From: Montifringilla adamsi
Taxonomy: Eukaryota > Chordata > Aves > Passeriformes > Passeridae
DNA: 64,000 bases
Assembly: GCA_017590115.1 (NCBI GenBank)
Contig: JAGGNK010011336.1
Span: 1,550,001-1,614,000, forward strand
Reading direction: 5' to 3'
Shown here: positions 36,715 to 49,600 of the stretch, piece after piece
How positions within the stretch are numbered: the stretch's first letter is position 1
Layout: every line of letters starts with the position of its first letter
Notes under the pieces: model-generated
Told to the model about the DNA's origin: nothing
Database searches by the model: none
The model's input: only the letters and a program-made list of their open reading frames with translations
Position numbers and translations under genes: made by a program

Positions 36715-37358
36715 TCAGACATTACAACAAATGGGCGGCCTGAAATTCTTCGCTGAATACAGGCCGCTTTATCAAACGTGTGCCTGTTAGACACAGCTGG
36801 TCAGCCAGGTCCATGCTGACCTAAATCTAGGGAAAGTTCTGCATGCAGTAAACACTGGACAAGTGGAAGAACCAACACCCACCTCCTCCCACACACACGT
36901 TGCTGTGCCATGTTCTTGCTGGTTATTCCAGAATGCATCTCTTGTTGCAGGGAGACAAGTGGAAGCAATGCCACCACAGTGGTGGCCTTGTCCTCTGGCC
37001 ACACTCTGTAATCCAAGCAGAAACTTAAAGCCCACATTCTGGGTTTCAGAAGATTTTGGGGTTTTTTTCAGAATAAATCACAACACAGGCATTGGATAAA
37101 ATATTCAAAATTATTTTATCATGCAGCTCTACAAAAATCCCCTCAGGTACGTTCATAAAATACAGAGCAATGTACTTAGTGCTTATAAAGTTATTAAAAT
37201 TGAATGTCTCTTGCTTCACTAAGCTGCACAGCATTCCCAAAAGTGGGAATGCTCACGACAGCTATAGCTTTAAGATACCAGATTTAAACTCAAAGGAAGC
37301 TTTTATGGAAAGGCCCTACCTTTCTCTAGTGTATCTTCTCTGAGAGAACTTTTAGGCT
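36715..37358. repeat. Copy 1 of a 655-bp head-to-tail duplication
   Basis: It matches the adjacent copy 2 at an offset of 655 bases from 36726 onward. All translated shadow frames inside it are identical to those of copy 2 apart from one last residue. I found three substitutions in the body, at 36736 (C), 36751 (C) and 37338 (C), each T in copy 2. There is one G/A difference near the left end and a 10-base block missing relative to copy 2. The unit has no convincing gene. It includes an AT-rich stretch and a purine/pyrimidine mixed tail. Confidence 0.95.
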
Positions 37359-37359
37359 A

Positions 37360-38013
37360 TCAGACGTTACATTTTCATCCAACAAATGGGTGGCCTGAAA
37401 TTCTTTGCTGAATACAGGCCGCTTTATCAAACGTGTGCCTGTTAGACACAGCTGGTCAGCCAGGTCCATGCTGACCTAAATCTAGGGAAAGTTCTGCATG
37501 CAGTAAACACTGGACAAGTGGAAGAACCAACACCCACCTCCTCCCACACACACGTTGCTGTGCCATGTTCTTGCTGGTTATTCCAGAATGCATCTCTTGT
37601 TGCAGGGAGACAAGTGGAAGCAATGCCACCACAGTGGTGGCCTTGTCCTCTGGCCACACTCTGTAATCCAAGCAGAAACTTAAAGCCCACATTCTGGGTT
37701 TCAGAAGATTTTGGGGTTTTTTTCAGAATAAATCACAACACAGGCATTGGATAAAATATTCAAAATTATTTTATCATGCAGCTCTACAAAAATCCCCTCA
37801 GGTACGTTCATAAAATACAGAGCAATGTACTTAGTGCTTATAAAGTTATTAAAATTGAATGTCTCTTGCTTCACTAAGCTGCACAGCATTCCCAAAAGTG
37901 GGAATGCTCACGACAGCTATAGCTTTAAGATACCAGATTTAAACTCAAAGGAAGCTTTTATGGAAAGGCCCTACCTTTCTCTAGTGTATCTTTTCTGAGA
38001 GAACTTTTAGGCT
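37360..38013. repeat. Copy 2 of the 655-bp head-to-tail duplication
   Basis: It directly follows copy 1. It carries an extra 'attttcatcc' at 37371-37380 and T at 37391, 37406 and 37993 where copy 1 has C. Two of these are CpG in copy 1 and TpG in copy 2, the usual result of methylated-cytosine decay. After 38013 the copies diverge at once. Confidence 0.95.
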
Positions 38014-41000
38014 TATTTCTTCAGTTTGAATAACTTTGCTGGCCTGTTGAGGAAATAAAATTATATTGTCATAGGAGTGGCAAATGCAGTTATATTAATT
38101 TCAGACAAGAAATGGCTGCTAATGTTTGGATGCACAAAGAGAAGCGTGATAAAAATCCATATTTACAAGAGGATGTGTCTTGAAATCCAAATAATGCTGC
38201 TGAATGAAAACACTGGAACCAATTCCACGACACAGACAGTGGTTGGTACTTTTCAAGTCAAGTTGCTTTGAACCAAATATAAGTTTGTATTCATCTGGCT
38301 CATGATAGAGAAAAACAGTTTCCAACTAACAGTTATTTTACCATCAGGGCAGTTTTCCACTGATAAACAGAGGAAAATTCAGGCTCTTCCTGTATTACCA
38401 AAAATCTTTAAAGGGTCTATCTTTAGACTCTTTAGAGCCCTCATTTGTTTTAACAGAAGAAGAAGACAAATAGGAAAAAAAGCTGCTTTTCAAGAAGGAG
38501 AGGTCTACCATGCCCATCCCTCCCCATGCACACTCTCTGCAGCACCAAGAGGTGCTGCACAGCACTCAGACACCAGCACACACCAGAGCAGGACTGGTTG
38601 CACTGGGACCACAGCTCCACTGTCACTCCCCCGTGCACTGGAAAGCCATGCAAGCATTTACAAGGTGATGAGCTACCATGAGCAGACTTTGTGCTGTATT
38701 AATGCCCTGCTGACAAGAGGAAGATCCTATATTTTAAAAAACCCCTCAACATGAATCCTCCTGCTAGTAGCTGAAATAAAGCATTATGAGCACAGACAGT
38801 TTGAGTCCCAGAACAGAAAGTGGAAGCCAATTGCTTTATACCTAGAGATGCCCCTGTGGAGGCCCTGTCCTCAAAATAAACTCATTTTGCACTGTGCAGG
38901 AATTGAAAAAAGTTCATCTGTGGGCAGCTCACCCACCTAATGGCACACACTGCCATCAGCAGGAAACTCCAGAAAGCAAAGCCCCAGAAACACCTCCCCA
39001 GCAAGGCAGGAGCTCAGATATTATGATCAGTCTGCCAGAGCCTTCTGTCCCCACCACCAGCAATGACGGGTTTAATCCTAAAGATATTCTGCACACTCAG
39101 TGCTCCAGTTTAATCCTCACAGCCACTTGCTTTAACTCCAGGGCTTTCCCAATGTGCTGGGCAAACTGGCACCCATGAGTCAGTGACCTCTTTGGAAATC
39201 ATTTTCAGGCCAAGTGTTGACAACCAAATATACTAATCTTCTAACAACAGCTCAAGCATCCTAATCCTGAAGTGGGTTAATCTGGGCGCCCTCAATGCCA
39301 GGGATTTGTTTTTCCTTGCTGCTAGAAGGGATGGGATTTGGCTCTGCACATGAGGATGGGCACACAGAGAAGAGGATCTGTGTTAGCAATCCCCTTTGGG
39401 TATTTTAAGAAGGAAAATCATCTGCTTTTTATTGTTGGAGAGCAGAAGAGATCCACCCTTTGGCAGCAGGGAAATATCCTTACGTTTGAGGGAGCAAGAA
39501 GAGTAAGGAACTCACTATCCTCGTATTTTCAACTTGATTTTAAGCTGTCATGTTAAAAATCATTGACTGATCTCCAAATCTTTTCATTGAACTCTAGACT
39601 AAGGGCATTATTGCAAACATTTATGTAACTCAAACTAAGCCCTGCCAGCTCTTGTGAGGGAAAGAGGGTAAAAGACAATGCACTGTTTTCTCTAAACTGA
39701 ACTTCTAAGAAGTAATAAAAAATATTTTCCCCAGATGTTCTCACTTACTGGTTAAGGACTGGTGAGTTTGCCTCCTTCAAAGGCAGCCCAAGAGTCTGCC
39801 TGCAGCAGTGTCCAGTGTCTGGCAGACAGCATCCACAGCATCAGACCAGGAGCACGGCAGCAGGAAGGCACAAGGAGCCAGAAACTCCCCTGCACAACCC
39901 ACCCCTTCAAACAGGATGGCTGTGAAGAGACGAGGAAAACAGCAGAGCGGAGCAGCAATGAGCAAAGACACATTTATATGGCTGATATCTTCAATTTATA
40001 AACTTCTTAATTGCATAAAGGTTATTTTATTCCATCCCATGGCATTACTGTTGCTCGCAGGACACTCCCATGTCCTCCTCCACCACTGAAGGAATGACAG
40101 AACCAAGGGCATTCATTCAGCACCCTGTTTGCTCAGTGTCACTTCTCTATCCTTACTGATTTTAAGAGCACAGACATATTATACTCCTGGATACCTGATC
40201 ACTATCACCCGGGAATGCTTCACAAGCATTTAGTTGCTTCTCTCCCCACAATTCCATGAGAAAAGCAAATGCCAGCCCATTGCACTGACAGCAGTGGAGC
40301 TGTCCCTAAGCCCTCACTGGGTACAGGTGGCTGCTTTGCAGAGCTCACATGGCCACCAGCATGGCCAGGAACAGAGAGAGACAGGAAGGGAGGAAAGGCA
40401 CCTGGACCGTGGTCAGAGCACAAGTTTTTCTTACTTCTGTGGGAGCAGAGAGCTGCCTTCATTTATAGCTGCAGCATCCAGGTCAGCCAGAACCTCTCAT
40501 GCAGAAAGCCTGCTTGAGAGGTAACTCGGGTGGCCTGATTTCCTTTATGGTGCTTTTTTTGTGGCACTTTATGTGCCTCAGTGCAGTAGTGTCACCTATA
40601 ATTGGCAGCATTCAGTACACCTCTCAAGCTGAGCATTTAGAAAATGAGAAACATTTGGATGGCAGCAGCTTTCCTACAAGAGGGCAGCAAGAAGATTAAA
40701 CAGATGACTTCCATTCACAGCAGCTGAGTGCCTCACTTTAGTAGGAATACTCCTTTAACATAGCAACTTTGCAATCTAATTATCTAAGTATTTTTTAAAG
40801 GCAACTGGGGTTTGTATTAAATGTATATGGATATATATCACCTCCTACATGAACTACTAGCAGAACTAGAACATTTAGTCTCATTACTGTGGGAAATTTA
40901 TGGAACAAAACTCATTGCAAGTCCTTAGAGGTAGGGAAAGTGACTTTTTATTACAAAGATTCCAGTAAGTTGATCCTACCCACTCCCATTCTCCCATCAA

Positions 41001-42640
41001 CATACTCACACGCACAGGACTGTATGTATCAATCTGCTCAGGACCAGCCAAGTACAGCAGGAAGCTCATAGGACAGCACCACCACCCCACTGCATCTCTG
41101 GGATGGGCTCTTCTTCATTTTTGTATGCACCTTTTATACCTTTCAGCAGTGGATATGACGATCTTGTGCCTCACCCTTCAAGAGTTTCAGGCAAAACTGA
41201 GTCTTTTGTTATCCTTACCTGGACATTTCACAGTTTTTCCTCTGTGGGTCATCATCTTGTCACCTTATCTCTAAGGCTCCAGTTTGGGCTTTGTCCTCTG
41301 GTTATTTATTTGCATGAAACACGTGTGGTTCTGCAGCAATTAATACATGCCACTCCTCTTGAAGAAACAGAACATCCTCTAACCCTTCATCTGCTGTTTT
41401 TCTGGTGTCTTCAGGCAGGCGTTTCCATTCACATCAGTATTGGTATTTCTGCTACAAAACCTCCACAACAAGCATGTCTTAACCACGTGAGATCCTGGCA
41501 CAATTTGGAAGCTGTTAACTTCCTGTGAAGCAGGGCAGGGAACAACTTTGGCAACAAATTATACAGCTTCTGGCTGGCCATAAAGAAATGCAGAGGTTGA
41601 AAATGTCTGTGTGTTGAGGGAAATTTTAGGCAGCAGTCCCTTTAAGTGATTCTCTTGTTTATATGTTACCACACAAGCTTCATTCATCCTCCTTCCCACA
41701 TCCTTATCCTTGTTTCTACATCTGCTCATCTGTCTCATTCTCAGTATTCCATACAATTGCTCCCATCCCCTTTCCCTTAGAGGAAATACCACTTCCAAAG
41801 GCTGGTTCCTGCCAATGTCTAACCTCTCCTCTCCCACGAGGATGTGCAAAAGTATTTTCAGACCCATAACTCAACAGAATCATTTGGCTACTTCCTGAAG
41901 GCAAAAAAAGCACACCCTTTACTCCATGTTCATCTTCCAGACAAATTTCCAGGTTGCCTTTCAGAACATGGAAGTGTTCAAATTATGAAAAAAAATTATT
42001 TCAGACAGAAATTTAAGACAAAACATCAGTTCCCTTCTAAACTTAGTCAGAACCATTGAGACCTCTTGTACTGTAACTTCGCAGAAACAAACCAAGCCTG
42101 AGGCAAGAAAGAAACAATGGAAAATTGCAGCAACAAGGGAAAACTGCAGCCAAAGTGGGAATTTTGGAGAGGTCAGAAGAGAAAAAAGGCAGCTCTAGCA
42201 GGAAGAATAAGGAAGCCATAACTGCAAACAATGGTGTAATTTTTGCCTACAGTAAATGCACATGTTACTGAAGATGTGCATGCACACCCTTATATCCAGA
42301 TCCTCACTTTGCAGCCTCCCCAGAGTCATGCAGTAGGTGTTTGTATTCCTTCAAGCTGGAGACCAGGTATGTCCATGGAAAGCCAGCTGAACACAAGGGC
42401 ATTACATCTCAAGAAGGTGAAATGCAGTTCCTCACAGAAGCCTTTTTCAACACACAAAAGCTCCCAGGCCCTGCCACCCAGCACTGGAGGCCTGCCTGCT
42501 CCTGCAGATGCAGATGAGGACCTACCCCCAGTGCACCCCCAATGCAGCTGGTGATTTGGGCTACCTGTGTTTTGGACCTGAGATGCCCTACCTTGTCCTT
42601 TGGCTTGTTCTTTGGAGGGACTGGAATAGTTTCCTTGGGC
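38014..42640. other. Gene-poor spacer
   Basis: No exon with matching splice partners and no recognised family on either strand. Base composition is AT-rich. Short open frames only. Confidence 0.45.
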
Positions 42641-42868
42641 AATGTAGAATATTAGAATTGTTTAGGCTGGAAAAGACCTCTAAGATCATTGAGTCCAAAT
42701 GTTAAGCCAGCACTAAACTTGTTTCTAAGTGCCACATCTACACATCTTTTAAATACATGCTGGGATGGTGACTCCACCACTTCTCTGGGCAGGCTATGCC
42801 AGGGCTGGGCAATGCTTTCAGTGAAGGAATGTTTCCTAATATCCAATCTAAACCTCAGAATAGCAGAA
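42641..42868 (-). mobile_element. CR1 LINE fragment, antisense on plus
   Basis: The plus strand reads 'gaattgtttaggctggaaaa' then 'gacctctaagatcattgagt', followed later by 'ccacatctacacatctttta', 'gggatggtgactccaccact', 'tctctgggcaggctatgcca' and 'ctaatatccaatctaaacct'. These are the standard blocks of an antisense CR1 3' region, in the usual order. Confidence 0.9.
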
Positions 42869-43573
42869 GCATCCAGAAAGGTCAGAAGCATGATCAGCCC
42901 TCTTTTTCAAAAACAATTAGGAGCAGATTGATGAGGACTGAGCTCCCAGGAGTGTCAGAAAAAGCCAATAAGAGTCCAGACCCTGTGCACATTGGAGAGG
43001 TGCCTCTTAACATATTTTCCACATATTTCCAAACCTTATGTTGTCCTAGTCCAAATACCCTTCAGAGTTATCATGGTGCTACTTTTTGCAATTCAATCAT
43101 CAAAGCAGTGCCCGCCCTTCCTCCTTTTCCTCCTTCCTACTAATTAATTTTTAAGCAAAGCTTATGGTGTTAGCAGTTTTGATCTGGTTATTCTGTTGAG
43201 GCTTGCCTACAGTCAGAATCCACAAAGACTCAGTAGTGCCATCACTGTGAGCTTGCTGTCATGCCCGGGAAGCCAGCTGAATTATCAGCTCTCTGGATAA
43301 TAGGACAACAGCCTTTTCTCCTGCATTACAGCTTTCAAATGTGTGAAAGTGCCATCAGCACAGGGATTTGACAGACTCACAGACTAAGGCACCTTACTGG
43401 CAAGGAAAGTGGGCTGTGCAAGACACAGAAGACTGGCCAGTCAGTCCCCACCCCTCTCTCATCAGCTTTAGCAGCTCAGACACAAGTTGTGTTATATCAT
43501 GACTCATTTTTTTTGAAAGTTTGTAGAAGTGACAGAGTCAGGTCCTACAGATAAACACAGGATCATTCTCACC

Positions 43574-43603
43574 AAGATAATATATATATATATATATTAT
43601 CTT
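43574..43603. repeat. 30-bp perfect palindrome with AT core
   Basis: aagataat, an alternating TA core and attatctt form an exact 30-base palindrome. The non-AT ends (aag...ctt) also pair, so it is more than a plain microsatellite and could extrude as a cruciform. Confidence 0.85.
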
Positions 43604-46600
43604 AAGACACTGGTTATTGCTGCAAAAGAGGTTATGTATAGGCTGCATAATCTGCCTGTGTGCCACATGGCCCTCCCTGCACAACTCCTGTGCTAAAACA
43701 CCAGCAGATCTGAGACCCACTTAGAAAAACTCACCTGCTGCAAATCAAGGAGAATCAGGCCTGGTGCCAATTGCTTAAAGACTTGCTCTGACCACAGATA
43801 CTTCCACACAGAACTCACCAACAATGTGATGCAGAACTCAGGAATTTCACTTTAAAAAATCTGAAGATACACACTGAAAAGAGCAAACTCAAACAGCAAA
43901 GGTTTTGGGGGTTTTCTTTTGGCTTTTTTCCACCAACATAAAACATCCACACCTTACATGCAGGGCAGTTTTTCTTGAGTGGGTTTGAACCACAACAACT
44001 CCAGTGTTATCCTTCCTAACAGGTTCATTCTTTGTGGCAAGTGTAGATCAAACCTACCTGTTACAGTAGTAAATCAGAATAATAACAAGAAGATCCATCA
44101 GTCATTATGATGAAAGGACTGTCATGGCTGGATCACACTGTATCAGTGGAGGCTATAAATCTCCTTGTACTTTACTCCCCACAAAAAGAGCATTTGCCCA
44201 ATCAGAGAAAGCTGCTGAGCCAGGGATGTGCTCTCAAGGCATGTGAGTGCTCTGCAGGAACACATCTGTCACTTGGCAGTGTTTCCCAAAAGGAGAACCC
44301 TGGGTGATACACCGCAGAAGTGAAAGCTTTTTTCTGCAACATGCAGTACAACAGAAAGTGAAAGTGTCTGAAAGAAGAGAATTTCAGCTTTACTGGGGGA
44401 GGAGGCATCATGATCACTTCATAAAACTCCAAATACTAAAAACCATTATGCTGTACTCACACCCTAAGTACACCCTACTGGAGAAGCTCCACTTCAAAAG
44501 GCTGCTCCACATGCCACATAAATCTTTTATACATCAACTTCTACATGCAACATGTAAGGAAATAAGTTTGTAAAACCAAACAAAACCCCTCAAAGTCCCA
44601 GTAGCCTCCCCCACCTGACCATGAGCAGGAGGCTTTTCAGAGATGCCAGCAGGATCTCTGCAGGTATGGATGGTTTACTCAGACCATTGGATGCACAGCA
44701 GCAGAACAGTCCTGTTCAATTACATTTCCGCCCTCCCAGCCATCAGTGAGCATCAGATTTATGCCCAGAAGTTCACTGGTCTCTTAAAATAAAAGCTTGG
44801 AAAAGAGCTCAGACCATTCCAGTAGGATGAGTGCAAAGCCAAGGCCTCCCAGCTAGACCATCTAGGGAACTTTGTGCCTTGGATAAGGCTAGAGGTTGGT
44901 TGCTCAAAACTACCCATTCATGGCAGTCACAAACTGCAGGATTTCACCATCATTCAACACAGTGATTTTCAGAGAAACCGTTTAATTCACAGCACTTACT
45001 AAAAGAAGACTTGTGAGACCATCCTGAGAACAGAAGAGGACTATAGAAATATATATATGTATGTATGTATCAGGGACCAGCCTTGTCCCATGAAGGGGGA
45101 CAAGGAGACCCAGCACGGGTTGTGCTCTCACCCACAGCACAGCCTCTGAGCAGAGCTGGGTGCTGGTAGCAGCTTCCATCAACAGCCAGACACAGCAAAG
45201 GGGTGGCCCAAGCCCAGGGGTCACCTGGGAGTGCAATCATTGAAGGGGGCTGGAGAGAAGCTACAAGACATCCCCTCAAGGGCCCATCCTGACAGCAAAA
45301 CCAGAGACCAACCCACCAAGGAGGCAGCCCAGGGCTGGCCTCAGATAAAGCTGCTGGGTAGAGGGTTGGGTGGAGGTCCCCACTGAGGCTGCTCAGAGCA
45401 CTTGGAACCCTCTGGGTGCTTTGGGAGTTTGTTGGGGGTTTTCCACTGGAACCTCAAAGCTGCAGCAGGTCACAGGCAGGAAGCTGGAGGAGCAGCAGGA
45501 TGGTGTCTCCATGAGGAGGATGGCAGCTGGGAGGTTTATTCCCACTGCATGCAGCAGCAGCATGCAGAGCTCTGCCTGTTGTGTGAGTGAGGGTGACTGG
45601 TCACTACGGGCCTTTGTTCTTTGCTTTGGTCTGGCTGTCGGGACTGTCAGGGATTATAAACATCAGCACGGCAGATTTTGGTGTTGGTGCCAAAAAGCAG
45701 AGCAGCCAGAAGCTGTGCCGACTCTTCCTTTCCAATTTAAAGTGTTTCAGCTGAGAGCCATCTAAACTGGTGCTTGATGGAAGACCTCATATATCCCTCA
45801 CTAGTTGTGAAGACTTTTTTCTCTCTTGTTTTACTTTATTCCTTGTTTCTTACACCCACATCCATTCTCATAGCTTCTTTTGGCACCGGCATCCCCTTTC
45901 CTGGTCCCACATAACAAGTTGCCCCCTTACATAACTGGACTTTTCACAGGGCCTCAGGGCAACCTCTCTCCAAGAAAACAAGAAGGACATTCACTGAAAA
46001 GGACTGAAAAGGTCAACTTTGTCTCTTTGCTTCCAGGCTTGGAATGCGACCACACAACAGTTCATCTCTAGGGTAGTTAAGAGGAAAAATGCCAGCAGGT
46101 GGCATTCCAGAATAGCTTCTGGAATCAGCGATGACAGCAAAACCTGAGCTACATCCTGGGTTCCTCTTACAGCTGTTGACATCTGCACAGTGGAAGGGGA
46201 TGCAGGAGAGCTGCAGCAACATCTCTACCCACAGCACCTTCAGGTGATGGCTGCTGCTGCTCCTCCCTCCCTCCTTCCTCCTTGCCTTCAGTCTTCAGGT
46301 TGTTTCTCGCAAATAAGCACTTTAATGACATCTGTTTTGAAATTTCTCCTTGGAAGAAAGTATCTGGGTGATGGATCAGGCTTCCACACTGAGTCAGAGT
46401 CTCCACTTCTCTCTTCAAGCACTTGAGTATCTTTAAGTGCCATCTGACCTGAAAGCCATGAATATAAAGTCACACTGGAGAACCTTCAACAGAAGATACA
46501 TGTACATGCATGCATTTGCATGTAGCATCCACTGGTCACTTTGACTCAACCTAGTGAAGACAGCAAGTTTTCAAAGGTTTCTTTGCTTGCCCTTAAGCTT

Positions 46601-49600
46601 TAGTGGGATAAAAATAACATTGTCCTGTAGGAAGCTGAGCAAATTCTAAATAGGTCTTCTGATTGTGGCTGGAAGTAAAAGCTATGACTCCCATTTAGAG
46701 GTTTCCCTCTGCCATCAAAGCCACCCCATGCCACAGTTGTAGCTACTTCCACTCTCAGCAAAAGCAGGTATTGCCCAGGCTGTGAGCAGCAAGACACCTG
46801 CTGGCTGTGCTAAAGCCTGTTATTTCAGCCTGGAGTAGAAATACCTTCTTGTCTTAAAAGCCTCACTGCTGCAATGTGATAAGTCATGAGTAAAAGCCAG
46901 AAAAAACTTGTTCTGAGCATTTTAACTTGATTTGCCTCCTGGAGTTGGGTAAATGGCTGCAGACACACACCAGTGTGCTCAGGAAGCTGCAGCAAGTGGA
47001 ACCTGAAAGATTTAGGTTACATTTTGACCCAAACAGGAAAGTGATCTCAGTTGTGTAGCAATGAATTCATTCTCCTCATTTGCTGAGACAACTTCTATCA
47101 CAACCATAAGAAAAGAAAACCCTAAGACAAACAGGTGGATAAACCTCTGGAGAGCCTGTGGAGATGCCGTGAGCACCTTGACTTCCAGAGCTGTTATGAC
47201 AGCTGGCGGTGCCTAAGGAAGACACAGCACCCAGGCTGTGCAGGCACTGGGGAAAAAGAGTTTGAATATTCCTGCCCCAAAGTCAGCAAGAGGGGTGAAA
47301 GAGAGATATCCCTTCCTCTGCTTTGGTACTGTTTATTCAGAACAGAACACTTTAAAGCTATCCTTCTCCGTCATCAGCCTTTTGGGAAAACAATAGCTAA
47401 ATGCTGGCTTTGAGGAATCAGTGCCTGGCTTATCTCATCTCTGCACTTCCTAGTACAGCCTCTTCTTCCAGGCATGTGGCTCAGTTTTCTGGAACAAGGA
47501 GTCTCCCAGTGCATGGCTCAGTGGCCACAGGTCCTGTCTGAGCCTGCATGAACATTCCTGCCATTGGAACAAAAGCAACAGAGGTTGGAAACCAAGAACC
47601 CTCAGTGGATGGTGTAGGGTGTGTATCACTGTGGCTGCATCCCAAACCACTGACTTGGATAAAGCCAGGAGTCCCTGGTTAGCACACTGGAGTGGTGGAG
47701 CAGCAGAGAGCAGCGAGATGGGTGATGCCTCAGTAGGTATCTCTTTCCCACGAGTAAACTTTAGGATTGTTGGGAGGACAACACTATGACAATCAAACTG
47801 GTCTCTTACACATACAACGTGCAGGTCCCTCATGCCAGGCTGTGTTCTCCAAATGCCAGACCAGACCATAGGCAATATGTCCATCCAGAGATACTGCAGC
47901 TGGGCTTGGGACTGTCTGTGGTCTCAGCTTTTACCCAGTGGTATCTTGTCTTGCTTATCTCATTGTGGTGTGTACCTGACAGAGGTGGCACTGGGATTCA
48001 GGTGCCAGAGGAAGTCAGGAAAACTGGTTTCTGTTCCCATCTCTGCTACTCATTTGCTGTATATTCACGAGTAGTTAATTAAGCCTCATCTTTCCTCACT
48101 TTAGAACTGTGATAATTACATTTATCTCTCTTTGTGAAGAGCAAGGGCTTAGAGGCATTTGAATAAATGCCCTCAAAGAGCCAAGAGTTGTTATAGTTAG
48201 TTATAATAATCTTGGTCGTCCCTGATTTTTAAAAGCTCTCCTATTCCAGTGACTCTGCTTCATAGACAAGGCAGAAAAAACTGGAGTATAATTACAGAGT
48301 GACTCCGTATTCTGCTGTGGGCTCCTTGCTTATTTGGCTCATTGTTTATTTGGCTGAACTCAGCTCACCTCCAGCCTTCTTGATACCTTGCACAGGTCCC
48401 AAGGGAGCTGTCAGTATTGCAATGATAAAACCATCACTGCAAAGTAAGTAGGATTTTTGTCATGCTGTGATGGTGATTAAAAAGCAGCATCATAGCTTTT
48501 AACTTCTGAAATAATATTGGAAAGTAGTAAGCTACAGGAATTCTGGCATTGCATAAGTGACCTTTTTCAGAACAAGGGAAAAAATAAGATCTTACTCTTC
48601 AAAGGTGTTTAGCAACTTGTTTTTTTCTTTAGGTGCCTAAATGTCAAATTAAATTGTGAGCTCTAATAAGCAAATAGTTCGAGTATGGCTGATGTTTACA
48701 GTGAGGAGCCACTCCAGGTTTCATGAGAGACTTCATTTATGGTGCCAATGGGGAAATCCTACCCCTTATGCTCTGTATGAGCTTGTTTTCCAGACTTGCA
48801 AGGTCCAGTCTTAATTTATTGCCTAAGAATGCTCCTGAGGGCTTACAAAGTCTGAAGCAGAACTCACTCCTTTTGCTGCTAATAGATAGTAAAATGAGAG
48901 TAAGTTGTAACCTTTATATCAACAGCAATATTTAATAAATTAAACAACACTGAGGAACAATCCTGAGCACTGGGAGATGATCAGTGCTATTTAACTCCTT
49001 AGAAACATGCATGGTTTGACCCAGGCCGAGCAGCAGCTTTCCAGATGGAGCCTGAAATTACCACTCCTGCAGGAGTTAGCATGGGGCACACAAATCTTCC
49101 TTGCTGTTTGCATGTGCCTGCTGAGCGCAGGAAGCTCAGGAAGTTTAAGGTGTGGACAAAAACCTATAGGATGAGCCCCACCAAACCTCAAAAGCTCTGT
49201 CTTGCTTTTAGACATAAATAAAGGAGATACTTAGCAGAAAGGGTTAATTGTACAGGTCAGATGTGCTGCTCCAGAACTTGAAAGCTCCAGAAGAAGAGGG
49301 AAGTGTCTGCATTTGCAAATGTGTGTGAGTCTGTGTGGGTGTGAGTGTAAACATGCACATTTAGAGGGAAAAATCTTTCAAGAAAATCACAGAATATCCA
49401 CCACCTTTTTTTACAAGGAAAAGAGATGCCAAGATCTTTGAATTAATTATTCTCTGTGAATCACTCTTGCAGTTAAAAGCCATACCAGCATTTCCAGAAA
49501 AACTTTCAGTTCGGTAGATGTAAACAAATTTAAAGAAAACAAACAAACAGACAAGAAAATGGGAAGATAAAAGGCTTGAGATAATAAGATTAAAGATGTT

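Noticed and set aside
36787..37998. Pairs of identical short open frames that look like a duplicated gene
   Set aside because: They are identical because the DNA is duplicated. Several overlapping frames are equally open, and none resembles a known protein.
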